Source: Tardibacter chloracetimidivorans
GTDB taxonomy: Bacteria; Pseudomonadota; Alphaproteobacteria; Sphingomonadales; Sphingomonadaceae
Direction: 5' to 3'
Assembly (NCBI RefSeq): GCF_001890385.1
Contig: NZ_CP018221.1
Span: forward strand, 1,227,501-1,291,500
Length of the DNA stretch: 64,000 nt
Numbering within the stretch: the stretch's first letter is position 1; each line of letters begins with the position of its first letter. The notes under the pieces are model-generated. The model was given only the letters and a program-made list of their open reading frames with translations. It was not told the origin of the DNA and did not search any database. Shown here one piece after another: positions 53,357 through 61,096 of the stretch. Made by a program: the position numbers and the translations under genes.

Positions 53357-55564
53357 ATGACCGACATCGCCATCACGCCCGAGATCGTTGCCGAGCACGG
53401 CCTCACACCCGATGAATATCAGGTGATCCTCAGCAGCCTGGGGCGCGAGCCGAACCTCACCGAACTCGGCATCTTTTCGGTCATGTGGTCCGAGCATTGC
53501 TCCTACAAATCCTCGCGCATCCACCTCGGCAAGCTGCCGACCGAGGCCCCCTGGGTGATCCAGGGCCCCGGCGAGAACGCGGGCGTGATCGATATCGGCG
53601 ACGGGCAGGCCGCGATCTTTAAGATGGAAAGCCACAACCACCCGAGCTACATCGAGCCGTATCAGGGCGCTGCGACCGGCGTGGGCGGCATTTTGCGCGA
53701 CGTGTTCACCATGGGCGCGCGACCGGTGGCGAACATGAACGCGCTTCGGTTCGGCCGTCCCGATCATCCGAAAATGCGTCACCTGATCGCGGGCGTCGTT
53801 CACGGCATCGGCGGCTATGGCAATTGCGTGGGCGTGCCGACGGTGGGGGGCGAAGTGAACTTCCACCCCGCCTATGACGGCAACATCCTGGTCAATGCGA
53901 TGACGGTGGGCATCGCCGATACCGACAAGATCTTCTATTCGGCCGCATCGGGCATCGGCAATCCGATCGTCTATGTCGGCTCCAAGACCGGGCGCGACGG
54001 CATCCATGGCGCGACCATGGCGTCGGCCGATTTCGGCGAGGATTCGGAAGCAAAGCGGCCAACCGTTCAGGTTGGCGACCCCTTCACCGAAAAACTGCTG
54101 ATCGAGGCCTGTCTTGAACTGATGGCGTCGGACGCCATCGTCGCCATTCAGGACATGGGGGCGGCGGGCCTGACATCTTCCTCCGTCGAAATGGCGTCCA
54201 AGGGCGGGGTCGGAATCGAACTGGACATGGATGCCGTCCCCTGCCGCGAAACCGGCATGACCGCCTATGAGATGATGCTCAGCGAATCGCAGGAGCGGAT
54301 GCTGATGGTGCTGAAGCCCGGCCGCGAGGCGGAGGCGGAGGCCATCTTCCACAAATGGGAACTGGATTTCGCCGTCATCGGCCGTGTGACCGACACCGGC
54401 CATATGGTGCTTCGCCACAAGGGTGAGATCGTCTGCGATATTCCGCTTGGGCCGCTTGCCGACAATGCCCCTAAATATGACCGCCCCCATGTGCCGACGC
54501 CGAAGCGCGCGCCGCTTGGTGAGGTGCCAGCAAAAGGCGATGTCGGCGACAATCTGGTGGCGATGATGGGTTCGCCCGATCTCGCCAGCCGCCGCTGGGT
54601 GTGGGAGCAGTACGACCATATGGTCGGCGCGGACACCGTCCAGCGTCCCGGTGGGGATGCTGCCGTGGTGCGCGTCCATGACACGAAAAAGGCGCTGGCG
54701 ATCAGCACCGACTGCACGCCCCGCTATTGCTTTGCCGATCCGGTGGAAGGCGGCAAGCAGGCCATCGCCGAGGCGTGGCGCAACATCACCGCCGTTGGCG
54801 CGACGCCGCTTGCGGTCACCAACTGCCTCAACTTCGCCAATCCGCAGCGGCCTGACATCATGGGGCAGTTCGTCGGCTGCCTCGAGGGCATGGGCGCGGC
54901 CTGTATCGCGCTGGACTTCCCGATCGTGTCCGGCAACGTCTCGCTCTATAACGAGAGCAAGGCGACGGGCGGCGGATCGGCCATCCTGCCGACGCCCGCG
55001 ATCGGCGGCGTAGGGCTGCTCGCCGATTACCGGAAAATGGCGACATTGGGCTTCAAGGCCGCCGACGAGACAATCCTCGTCATCGGGGAAACCCGGGGCC
55101 ATCTCGGCCAGTCGATCTGGCTGCGCGAGATCGCGGGACAGGAGGACGGGCCGCCGCCGCCGGTCGATCTGGCAGGCGAGCGCCGCAACGGCGATTTCGT
55201 GCGCAGCCTGATCGCTGACGGAAAGGTGTCGGCGGTGCATGATTGCGCGGACGGCGGCCTGCTTGTCGCGGTCACCGAGATGGCGCTCGCAGGCAATATC
55301 GGCGCGATCCTTGAGCCGGACGCCGGCATTCCGCTCCATGCCTGGGCGTTCGGAGAGGATCAGGCGCGCTATGTCGTCACCTCTGCCAATGGCGCGGACA
55401 TTGCCGAGGCTGCTCGGGCGGCAGGCGTGCCGGTGGCCGTGATCGGACGGACCGGCGGCGACTCCATCGCATTGGCAGGCGCGCGCAGCGTGTCCCTTTC
55501 GGCCATTCGGGAGGCGCACGAAAGCTTCTTCCCCGGGCTGATGTCGAGTGAAACCGCGCTGTAA
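53357..55564 (+). CDS. purL: Phosphoribosylformylglycinamidine synthase subunit PurL
   Basis: 735 aa from an ATG with TAGGAGG 6 nt upstream, which decides the start over a much longer open frame. Motifs: '[19 protein letters not shown]', '[20 protein letters not shown]' (catalytic His), '[19 protein letters not shown]' and '[20 protein letters not shown]'. It is the small (PurS/Q-dependent) form of FGAM synthase. Confidence 0.97.
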   Translation: MTDIAITPEIVAEHGLTPDEYQVILSSLGREPNLTELGIFSVMWSEHCSYKSSRIHLGKLPTEAPWVIQGPGENAGVIDIGDGQAAIFKMESHNHPSYIEPYQGAATGVGGILRDVFTMGARPVANMNALRFGRPDHPKMRHLIAGVVHGIGGYGNCVGVPTVGGEVNFHPAYDGNILVNAMTVGIADTDKIFYSAASGIGNPIVYVGSKTGRDGIHGATMASADFGEDSEAKRPTVQVGDPFTEKLLIEACLELMASDAIVAIQDMGAAGLTSSSVEMASKGGVGIELDMDAVPCRETGMTAYEMMLSESQERMLMVLKPGREAEAEAIFHKWELDFAVIGRVTDTGHMVLRHKGEIVCDIPLGPLADNAPKYDRPHVPTPKRAPLGEVPAKGDVGDNLVAMMGSPDLASRRWVWEQYDHMVGADTVQRPGGDAAVVRVHDTKKALAISTDCTPRYCFADPVEGGKQAIAEAWRNITAVGATPLAVTNCLNFANPQRPDIMGQFVGCLEGMGAACIALDFPIVSGNVSLYNESKATGGGSAILPTPAIGGVGLLADYRKMATLGFKAADETILVIGETRGHLGQSIWLREIAGQEDGPPPPVDLAGERRNGDFVRSLIADGKVSAVHDCADGGLLVAVTEMALAGNIGAILEPDAGIPLHAWAFGEDQARYVVTSANGADIAEAARAAGVPVAVIGRTGGDSIALAGARSVSLSAIREAHESFFPGLMSSETAL

Positions 55565-55643
55565 TCCGCTCCCCACCGTCATTTCACACCATTACGGACG
55601 CTTCGGCAGAAGGAAGCAGGCGGGCGTTCGCTATCCTCGCCGG

Positions 55644-56084
55644 ATGCCGACCCACTTCATGTCAGATGCAGCCGGTCAATCGTACCGCCGCAAAGCGGAC
55701 GCGGCAGGCTGGCGCGCGCTCGACAATCCGGAAGCGGCGTTCGATTTGCTTCGCCCGTTTTTCCGCGACCGGAGCCGCGAGCATGTCTGCGCCCTGTTCC
55801 TGAATGCCGAAGGCCAGCCCTGCGCCATGGGCACATGGGCGGGCGAACAAGGCTTCGTCGACCTGCCGCTGCGACAGGTTTTCGCCTCGGGACTTGCCGC
55901 CGATGCAGCGGCGATGATCATTGCGCATAATCATCCGAGCGGCGATCCCACGCCCGGTCCGGAAGATCTGCGGACGACGCGCGATCTTGCGCGAATTGGG
56001 GCCATGCTCGGCATCCGCCTTGTCGATCATCTCGTCATCGCCGGTGAAAGACTGACCAGCATGAGGGCTATGCGACTGATCTGA
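55644..56084 (+). CDS. RadC-type JAB/MPN domain protein (short)
   Basis: 146 aa from the ATG of 'PTHFMSDAAGQSYRRKAD'. The metal-binding JAMM motif is intact: 'MIIAHNHPSGDPTPGPEDL'. The N-terminal UPF0758/helix-hairpin-helix part of full RadC (~220 aa) is missing; only about 40 residues precede the MPN domain. RadC-type proteins are named for DNA repair but have no firm activity. It follows purL by 79 bp. Confidence 0.8.
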   Translation: MPTHFMSDAAGQSYRRKADAAGWRALDNPEAAFDLLRPFFRDRSREHVCALFLNAEGQPCAMGTWAGEQGFVDLPLRQVFASGLAADAAAMIIAHNHPSGDPTPGPEDLRTTRDLARIGAMLGIRLVDHLVIAGERLTSMRAMRLI

Positions 56085-56147
56085 TCCAATAAAAACTTGC
56101 CCAAACTGATCCGTTTCGGATTAATAACGATCTCGGGGGGCAAGTTG

Positions 56148-56620
56148 ATGGGCGTAGCGGAGATTCAAACGGCGGCGGCCGTCGCCGCCCTGCTGACCCG
56201 CGAACTGATTCTCGCCGCCGCCCTCCTCATCGCGATCATCGGGATCGACGACCTGATCGTCGACGCCATCTATTTCACCCGCCGCATCTGGCGCTCGGCC
56301 ACCATCTACAGACGGCATCCGCGCATCAGCGCGGCGATGCTCGCCCCGCCCAGGCGGCCCGGCGCAATGGCGATCCTCATCCCCGCATGGGATGAAGCGG
56401 CCGTCATCAGGGACATGCTGAAAGGCGCGCTGCGGCGGCTCGACCACCCGCAATATCGCATCTTCGTGGGCGTCTATCCGAACGATCCCGACACCATAGC
56501 AGCAGTCCGCACGGTGGCCGACCCGCGCGTGATCCCGGTCTTCACCAGCCGCCCCGGCCCGACCACCAAGGCCGATTGCCTCAATCATCTGTGGAATGCC
56601 ATGACGCGCGAGGAGCGCGC
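56148..56620 (+). pseudogene. NfrB-like glycosyltransferase, 5' part (interrupted)
   Basis: It begins 'GVAEIQTAAAVAALLTRELI' with a membrane helix ('ILAAALLIAIIGIDDLIVDA'). The GT2 nucleotide-binding core follows ('AMAILIPAWDEAAVIRDML', 'FVGVYPNDPDTIAAV'). It runs into the transposon after 'NAMTREERA'. Joined to the 3' part at 60157 after removing the element and one target copy, it gives a continuous 470-residue protein. As it stands, translation would continue 4 codons into the left terminal repeat and stop at TAG (56631-56633), losing the catalytic half. The ATG is preceded by GGGGGGCAAG. Confidence 0.85.
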
Positions 56621-56644
56621 CGGCATTATGTAGCAAATGCACCA
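56621..56644 (+). repeat. Left terminal inverted repeat of the transposon
   Basis: 24 bp, reads CGGCATTATG TAGCAAATGC then ACCA. It is identical to the reverse complement of 60125-60148. It is immediately preceded by the target copy GAGCGCGC at 56613-56620. Confidence 0.95.
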
Positions 56645-56688
56645 GCCTCCTAATCCACATTACAGCCTGTTCGCCCTAATGTGAATCC

Positions 56689-57171
56689 ATGAAACCAGTA
56701 GTGCATGGGCTCATTAGCAAACGCGCCGAAGTGGTCGGCAAGATCGAGGCGCTACAGGCGCAGCTTGCGCAGTGCTTGGCCGATCTCGACAGCCTGGACC
56801 GGACGATCCGCATATTCGAGCCGGACATTGATTTGACGGACGCGCCGGTCAAGCCGGTTCCACCGGCAAACGCTGCCTTCCGTGGCGAGGTGCAGCGATT
56901 CCTTCTCAACACACTCCGCAAGTCCGACGTGGCGCTGACAACGCACGATCTCGCCCGTTCCATCATGGAAGCGCGTGGGTTGAACACAGCCGACAAGGCG
57001 CTGCTAAAGCTGATCTCACAACGCACCGGGCATAGCCTTGGTAAACTGCGCTCACAGGGCTTCATTGCCTCACAAAAGGCCAATGCGGGTGGGTTGCTGC
57101 GATGGCAGCTTAGCCGAAAGGGACAGGCGGAGGATTGGCATGGCGGGTGGCGGAACGGGAGTGGGAGTTAA
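56689..57171 (+). CDS. Transposon passenger: coiled-coil plus winged-helix-like protein
   Basis: 160 aa, starting only 45 bp inside the left repeat. Residues about 10-45 ('RAEVVGKIEALQAQLAQCLA') look like a coiled coil. Residues about 65-140 ('AAFRGEVQRFLLNTLRKSDV', 'LTTHDLARSIMEARGLN', 'LGKLRSQGFIASQ') resemble a winged-helix domain. Similar proteins recur near sphingomonad mobile elements by recollection. It may bind DNA; function unknown. The end overlaps the convergent next gene by 4 bp. Confidence 0.65.
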   Translation: MKPVVHGLISKRAEVVGKIEALQAQLAQCLADLDSLDRTIRIFEPDIDLTDAPVKPVPPANAAFRGEVQRFLLNTLRKSDVALTTHDLARSIMEARGLNTADKALLKLISQRTGHSLGKLRSQGFIASQKANAGGLLRWQLSRKGQAEDWHGGWRNGSGS

Positions 57172-57857
57172 AGCGCAGGCCAAAGTCCTGCAATGTTCTG
57201 ACATGCGGCCGCAACGTCCTTCATGCGACGCGCGGTTGCTTTCACTCCCGGGAAGACTTGACCAGACCCCGCGCAAATGACCATGCAATAGTCCGGATTC
57301 ACGATCTCATCTGGTTCCGCAAGGTGGGTTTTGCAGTACTCCTGCACAACGGCAGACACGTACCCGGCCGACTCCTCATCGTGTGGATGGGTAGATGAGA
57401 AATGAAGCTTTATTGCTCCAATCAGCTTAGCTCCCTTAGGAGCGGTACCACGTAAAATGATCTCTGGTCGCACGCTGACCGTGACGTTGTGATACGTCAA
57501 TTTCGGCGGGGCGTGTTCACCTAGCCTTGGGTCTGCGCCCTGGAGGTCAATGTCATCGAGCATTTCTGATACGCGCTCAATGGCATCAATATTCGCGTTT
57601 ATTCTTCGCCCAGTGCCCACTTTATCTGCTGGCATTTGCTCCAAAATCTGGAGTTTTTGCTGCAACGGGGCACTGTCGATGGCACCATTCGCGATGTAAA
57701 GGCTGACAGCCTCCGATGCTTCCCGGTGATACATGCCGATGTTAAAATCGGGGTTTGGGTACTTACGCTCCTTTAGCAGCGTCCGCTGGCGCGCAGAGCG
57801 CGCCACCATATATTCCGCGAGCTTGTTTACAGTTATCTCGGCTTGGGATAAGCTCAC
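57168..57857 (-). CDS. Transposon passenger: hypothetical protein (229 aa)
   Basis: The GTG start has GGAGG 7 nt upstream, good support for translation. The N-terminal half is helical ('NKLAEYMVARSARQRTLLKE', 'SEAVSLYIANGAIDSAPLQQ'); the C-terminal half is more beta-like and ordered ('KLTYHNVTVSVRPEIILRG', 'GYVSAVVQEYCKTHLAEPDE', 'YCMVICAGSGQVFPGVK'). No domain recognised. Composition is visibly more AT-rich than the chromosome. Divergent from the 80-aa gene at 57890 with 32 bp between starts, so they may form one unit. Confidence 0.65.
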   Translation of the reverse strand: MSLSQAEITVNKLAEYMVARSARQRTLLKERKYPNPDFNIGMYHREASEAVSLYIANGAIDSAPLQQKLQILEQMPADKVGTGRRINANIDAIERVSEMLDDIDLQGADPRLGEHAPPKLTYHNVTVSVRPEIILRGTAPKGAKLIGAIKLHFSSTHPHDEESAGYVSAVVQEYCKTHLAEPDEIVNPDYCMVICAGSGQVFPGVKATARRMKDVAAACQNIAGLWPAL

Positions 57858-57889
57858 GATTCAACCTCCGGGTAAAAGGTGTTTTTGCC

Positions 57890-58132
57890 ATGACTTTTCA
57901 GGCGGTTGCGCAGTTTACCAATCGTAAATCTCTTTGCATAGGCGAAATAACCTCCAAAGAGGCAGCACTGGCGGACAGCCCAATCGTTGATGGGCGAGGG
58001 TTGTACCTGCTGTTAGTCGACAACGAGCGGCCACGGAGCGAGGCAAGTGTACTCGCTAAGCTTGTTTCAGAGGATGCGGCCGGTGAAATTGCTCGGTTTT
58101 TTACTGTGACCGGGCGGTTAGAGGCGGCTTAA
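57890..58132 (+). CDS. Transposon passenger: hypothetical protein (80 aa)
   Basis: The ATG is preceded by AAAGG at about 10 nt. The product ('TFQAVAQFTNRKSLCIGEIT', ending 'RFFTVTGRLEAA') is small and soluble, with no recognised motif. It is divergent from the 229-aa gene with only 32 bp between their starts, so its promoter must lie partly inside that gene. Its end overlaps the convergent transposase gene by 4 bp. Too little is visible to name a function. Confidence 0.5.
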   Translation: MTFQAVAQFTNRKSLCIGEITSKEAALADSPIVDGRGLYLLLVDNERPRSEASVLAKLVSEDAAGEIARFFTVTGRLEAA

Positions 58133-59088
58133 GCCGCCCGCTGCCAATATCCCTTCCAAGCCCGTGACACGCCGGAAGCCATAACGGCATCGGCTACCAT
58201 TGCCGCCTGAGTGCCGTTCGGAACGCGGCGGTTATCTTCGCGCCAAGCCATTTCACCGGCATACTGATGCAGGTACGGGCCAGCGATATGGTGGTGCGTC
58301 CCGACTTCGGCGCGGCGCAGGCGTGAAAAATAGCTTTCCGCCTGATTGGTGCAGACGCCCTTGTCCATGAACAGCACCGAGTGATTGATGCGGTGGGTAT
58401 CCCAACCAGCGTGCAGCGCATCCCAACCTGCGCCTTCGTCGGCATGGATCGTCGCCAGCGTGCCGACGCAATCACGAACGAACGGAACCGCATCGCCTTC
58501 GTTGCGAACGATGAAGGGAAGTGACCGGCCCTTGCGCTCACGCATGATGACGACGCACTGGCGCTTGCCACTGCTGTTCGCTTTCAGGCGACGGTCTTTG
58601 CGATCCTCTTTCCTGTTTTCCGGCTTCACGTATCCGCCGAAATAGCCGCCGTCGATCTCGACAATGCCGTTGAGCTGGCGTCCGGCCTGTTCGCGCGCCA
58701 TCGCCTCGCGCAGCTTGTGCGAAAGGACGAATGCGGTCTTGTATTGCACGTCCAGGTCGCGGCTGACTTGCAGAGCGGAAACGCCCTTTGCGCCGTTCAC
58801 GAAAATGACGATAGCCGCCAGCAGATCGGTGAACGACAGCTTGCGTGAGGCGAAGATCGTTCCCGACGTGACCGAAAACTGATGATGGCAGCCAACGCAC
58901 TTGAAGCGGCGGCGGGTGCTGATCTCATAGGCTTCAACACAGCCGCAGCGGGGGCAAACGGCTTCCCCGTCCGTCTCCGGCCAGCGCATCTGGCGGAACG
59001 TCTCGTAGGCCTTGTCTTCGCCCATCGTGAAAACAGCCTTGAGGCTGATTGTGCGGGCTTGGGCCGAAAGGAGGAAATGTTGTGTCAT
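58129..59088 (-). CDS. IS1595-family (ISXO2-like) transposase
   Basis: 319 aa. An N-terminal zinc ribbon has CxxC pairs in 'VCPRCGCVEAY' and 'RFKCVGCHHQFSV', followed by 'TSGTIFASRKLSFTDLLAAI'. The catalytic core has D in 'GIVEIDGGYFGGYVKPENRK', D in 'TIHADEGAGWDALHAG' and N in 'VCTNQAESYFSRLRRAEVG', the DDN layout of this family. It should catalyse transposition at the 24 bp repeats. It appears intact. Its promoter has TTGACA and TTATAT boxes with a 17 nt spacer, and its -35 box overlaps that of the divergent DUF6471 gene. Confidence 0.93.
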   Translation of the reverse strand: MTQHFLLSAQARTISLKAVFTMGEDKAYETFRQMRWPETDGEAVCPRCGCVEAYEISTRRRFKCVGCHHQFSVTSGTIFASRKLSFTDLLAAIVIFVNGAKGVSALQVSRDLDVQYKTAFVLSHKLREAMAREQAGRQLNGIVEIDGGYFGGYVKPENRKEDRKDRRLKANSSGKRQCVVIMRERKGRSLPFIVRNEGDAVPFVRDCVGTLATIHADEGAGWDALHAGWDTHRINHSVLFMDKGVCTNQAESYFSRLRRAEVGTHHHIAGPYLHQYAGEMAWREDNRRVPNGTQAAMVADAVMASGVSRAWKGYWQRAA

Positions 59089-59111
59089 CGTTTGCGCTGC
59101 CTATGCATCGC

Positions 59112-59162
59112 ATATAATGACATTGCCGCATCATTGTCAATGGCAAATGTATCTTATATAGT
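59112..59162. promoter_or_regulatory. Overlapping divergent promoters of transposase and DUF6471 gene
   Basis: Plus strand: TTGTCA (59134-59139), 17 nt, TATAGT (59157-59162). Minus strand: TTGACA (59140-59135), 17 nt, TTATAT (59117-59112). The two -35 boxes overlap almost completely, so polymerase cannot occupy both. These are the clearest sigma-70-type boxes in the window. Confidence 0.65.
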
Positions 59163-59186
59163 GATGTTAGCACTATGGAGGATGCA

Positions 59187-59408
59187 ATGCCGGATACGGA
59201 ATGGGAAGCCAAGGTAAAGGGGCTTCTGAAAGCGGAGTTAAAGCGCCGGAATGTGTCCTATGCTCAGCTAGTTGAGAAGCTAGCGGCGATCGGGGTTGTG
59301 GACTCTGAGCCGAATATCAGGAACAAGCTCAGCCGGGGAAAATTTACAGCGGTGTTCCTGATTCAGTGTCTTGAGGCGATTGGCGCTGACTCAATCCGGC
59401 TGACCTAA
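59187..59408 (+). CDS. Transposon passenger: DUF6471 protein
   Basis: 73 aa from the ATG with GGAGG 5 nt upstream (an ATG 12 bp earlier is not favoured). It matches DUF6471: 'KAELKRRNVSYAQLVEKLA' and 'NIRNKLSRGKFTAVFLIQCL', a helix-turn-helix-like arrangement that suggests DNA binding. It is divergent from the transposase gene across overlapping promoters, so it may repress or balance transposase expression. That role is inference from position. Confidence 0.75.
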   Translation: MPDTEWEAKVKGLLKAELKRRNVSYAQLVEKLAAIGVVDSEPNIRNKLSRGKFTAVFLIQCLEAIGADSIRLT

Positions 59409-60064
59409 GCCTGTGACGGCTGCACTTGCTCCAGCTTACCGGCGATCCTAGCCATGAATTGAGCGACCTCGGCGATGGAATGGCTGCTCATATGTCTAAA
59501 TTGGAATAGATCTCGCTCAGATAGATCCACGTACTTACCGGCGATTTCGATAATTTCCCAGCATTCCGCAGCCCATTCAGTGAGGTAAAGGCGGAGCGCT
59601 TTCTCATCGCTTTCATAGCCATCCCTCATCCATCTTTCGGTATCGCCATTGCCGAACTTGTAATCAGGATGCACGGGCGGCTTGCGGTTATATTCGGACA
59701 TAATCTTATTTATTCCGGCTGATGCGCGGCGCGCACGATCAGCCAATCCGGAGAGGTCCACCCGAGTTTGTTCGATCAACGGTTTCCGGTCGTGATCCAC
59801 AAGGGCGGCGTAAACCCAGCAGCAAACAGCTCCGCTTACTAGACCCGCAGAGGACACTGTGAGCCAAAAGATATTCTCAGTCATCCACGCCACCACTTCG
59901 GACCAATGGCGTGAGAGCAGCTTGTCGTATCCCTTTTCTATGGAAAGCGTCTCGACGTTTTGCCCCACAAGAACCCAAAGCACTCGCAAAGCCACGGCGA
60001 TTGCGCTTGCGGACAGCAAGTATAGGAAAATGCCGGGAGGGGATTTCGGCTTGGGTAGTTGCAT
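59405..60064 (-). CDS. Transposon passenger: two-helix membrane protein
   Basis: 219 aa. Two membrane helices lie near the N-terminus ('IFLYLLSASAIAVALRVLWV' and 'NIFWLTVSSAGLVSGAVCCW'). They are followed by a long, helical, charged cytosolic part ('DHDRKPLIEQTRVDLSGLAD', 'IAEVAQFMARIAGKLEQV'). No recognised family. Its end overlaps the convergent DUF6471 gene by 4 bp, and it starts 60 bp inside the right repeat. Moderate GC compared with the chromosome. Confidence 0.65.
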   Translation of the reverse strand: MQLPKPKSPPGIFLYLLSASAIAVALRVLWVLVGQNVETLSIEKGYDKLLSRHWSEVVAWMTENIFWLTVSSAGLVSGAVCCWVYAALVDHDRKPLIEQTRVDLSGLADRARRASAGINKIMSEYNRKPPVHPDYKFGNGDTERWMRDGYESDEKALRLYLTEWAAECWEIIEIAGKYVDLSERDLFQFRHMSSHSIAEVAQFMARIAGKLEQVQPSQA

Positions 60065-60124
60065 GCCCCTTCATGCCCCGGCTCCATCTTGTTGTGGAGT
60101 CGAAACATGATCGCACCTTAGCCT

Positions 60125-60148
60125 TGGTGCATTTGCTACATAATGCCG
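60125..60148 (-). repeat. Right terminal inverted repeat of the transposon
   Basis: 24 bp exact reverse complement of 56621-56644, ending ...ATAATGCCG. It is followed directly by the second target copy GAGCGCGC at 60149-60156. Confidence 0.95.
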
Positions 60149-60156
60149 GAGCGCGC

Positions 60157-61096
60157 AACCGGCACGCGCTTCAAGGCGGTGATCCTGCACGATGCGGAAG
60201 ATGTGGTCCATTCGGCCGAATTGCGCATCTTCGACCGGCTGGTCGAGCGCTTCGACATGGTGCAGCTTCCGGTCCTCCCGCTTGCCGATCCTCAATCCCG
60301 CTGGATCGGGGGACATTACCTGGACGAGTTTGCCGAATCGCACGGCAAGGACCTGGTGGTGCGCGAGGCGCTGGGCGCTTCGGTCCCATCGGCGGGCGTG
60401 GGCTGCGCCATCAACCGGAACATGATGGATCGAATCATCGCGATGAACGGCGGCAGGCCGTTCGACGAGGCGAGCATCACCGAAGATTACGAACTGGGCC
60501 TGAAAATCGGCGCGCTTGGCGGCAGGGGCATTATCGTCCGGTTGTCGGCGGGCACGGGAAGCGTCGTCGCCACGCGGGAGCATTTTCCGGCGACGCTCGA
60601 CGCCGCCGTCCGCCAGAAAGCGCGGTGGCTGACCGGAATCGCGCTTCACGGCTGGGATCGCATGGGGTGGCGCGGCGGCGTTGCCGAGCGGTGGATGCGG
60701 CTGCGCGACCGGAAAAGCATTATCGCCGCGATCGCGACCCTGCTCGCCTATGCCGGGGCCATCGGCTTCGGCCTTGTGAGCCTCTCCGGCTATGCATGGC
60801 CCTGGATCAACACTCCGGTCATCGTCACGCCCGGCGGCTGGCTGGCCTATCTGCTGGTCTTCAACCTGGGGATGCTGTGCTGGCGGCTGGCCATGCGCTG
60901 CGCCTTCACCGCCGCCGCTTATGGCGTGCGTGAGGGGCTTCGCGCCGTGCCGCGCGCCTTCCTCGCCAATCTGATCGCCATCCTCGCATGCTTCAGGGCG
61001 CTGGGACGGATCGTGGCGACGCTGGGCAAGCCCGCGCAGCAGCCGGTCTGGGACAAGACAGCGCATCGTTTTCCGTCGGTTCTTCCGGGCGAATGA
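60157..61096 (+). pseudogene. NfrB-like glycosyltransferase, 3' part (interrupted)
   Basis: It continues the frame of the 5' part: 'TGTRFKAVILHDAEDVVHSA' carries the DAED metal-binding motif of GT2 enzymes. Then follow 'ASVPSAGVGCAINRNMMDRI', 'ASITEDYELGLKIGALGGRG' and the QxxRW motif 'VRQKARWLTGIAL', and finally C-terminal membrane helices. With the 5' part the intact gene would be 1413 bp. An ATG in the right repeat (60143) could allow translation of this piece alone, without the N-terminal nucleotide-binding strands. NfrB-type proteins act with NfrA in surface polysaccharide export and N4 phage adsorption. Confidence 0.85.

Larger units (their letters stand above)
56621..60148. mobile_element. 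IS1595-type transposon with passenger genes (3,528 bp)
   Basis: Perfect 24 bp terminal inverted repeats begin CGGCATTATGTAGCAAATGC (56621-56644 and reversed at 60125-60148). They are flanked by an identical 8 bp target duplication, GAGCGCGC (56613-56620 and 60149-60156). The transposase at 58129-59088 belongs to the IS1595 (ISXO2-like) family, which makes 8 bp duplications. Five further genes lie inside: 56689, 57168, 57890, 59187 and 59405. It interrupts a glycosyltransferase gene. Perfect repeats and duplication suggest a recent insertion. Confidence 0.93.

Noticed and set aside
53285-55582. A 765-codon open frame on the minus strand opposite purL
   Set aside because: It overlaps purL completely, and purL has all family motifs and a good ribosome binding site. 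The antisense product shows no protein-like features.
56617-60152. Reading CCGG as a 4 bp target duplication of the transposon, with shorter terminal repeats
   Set aside because: Sliding the junction gives an exact 8 bp duplication (GAGCGCGC) with longer, perfect 24 bp repeats. It matches the known target size of the family and restores the glycosyltransferase frame.
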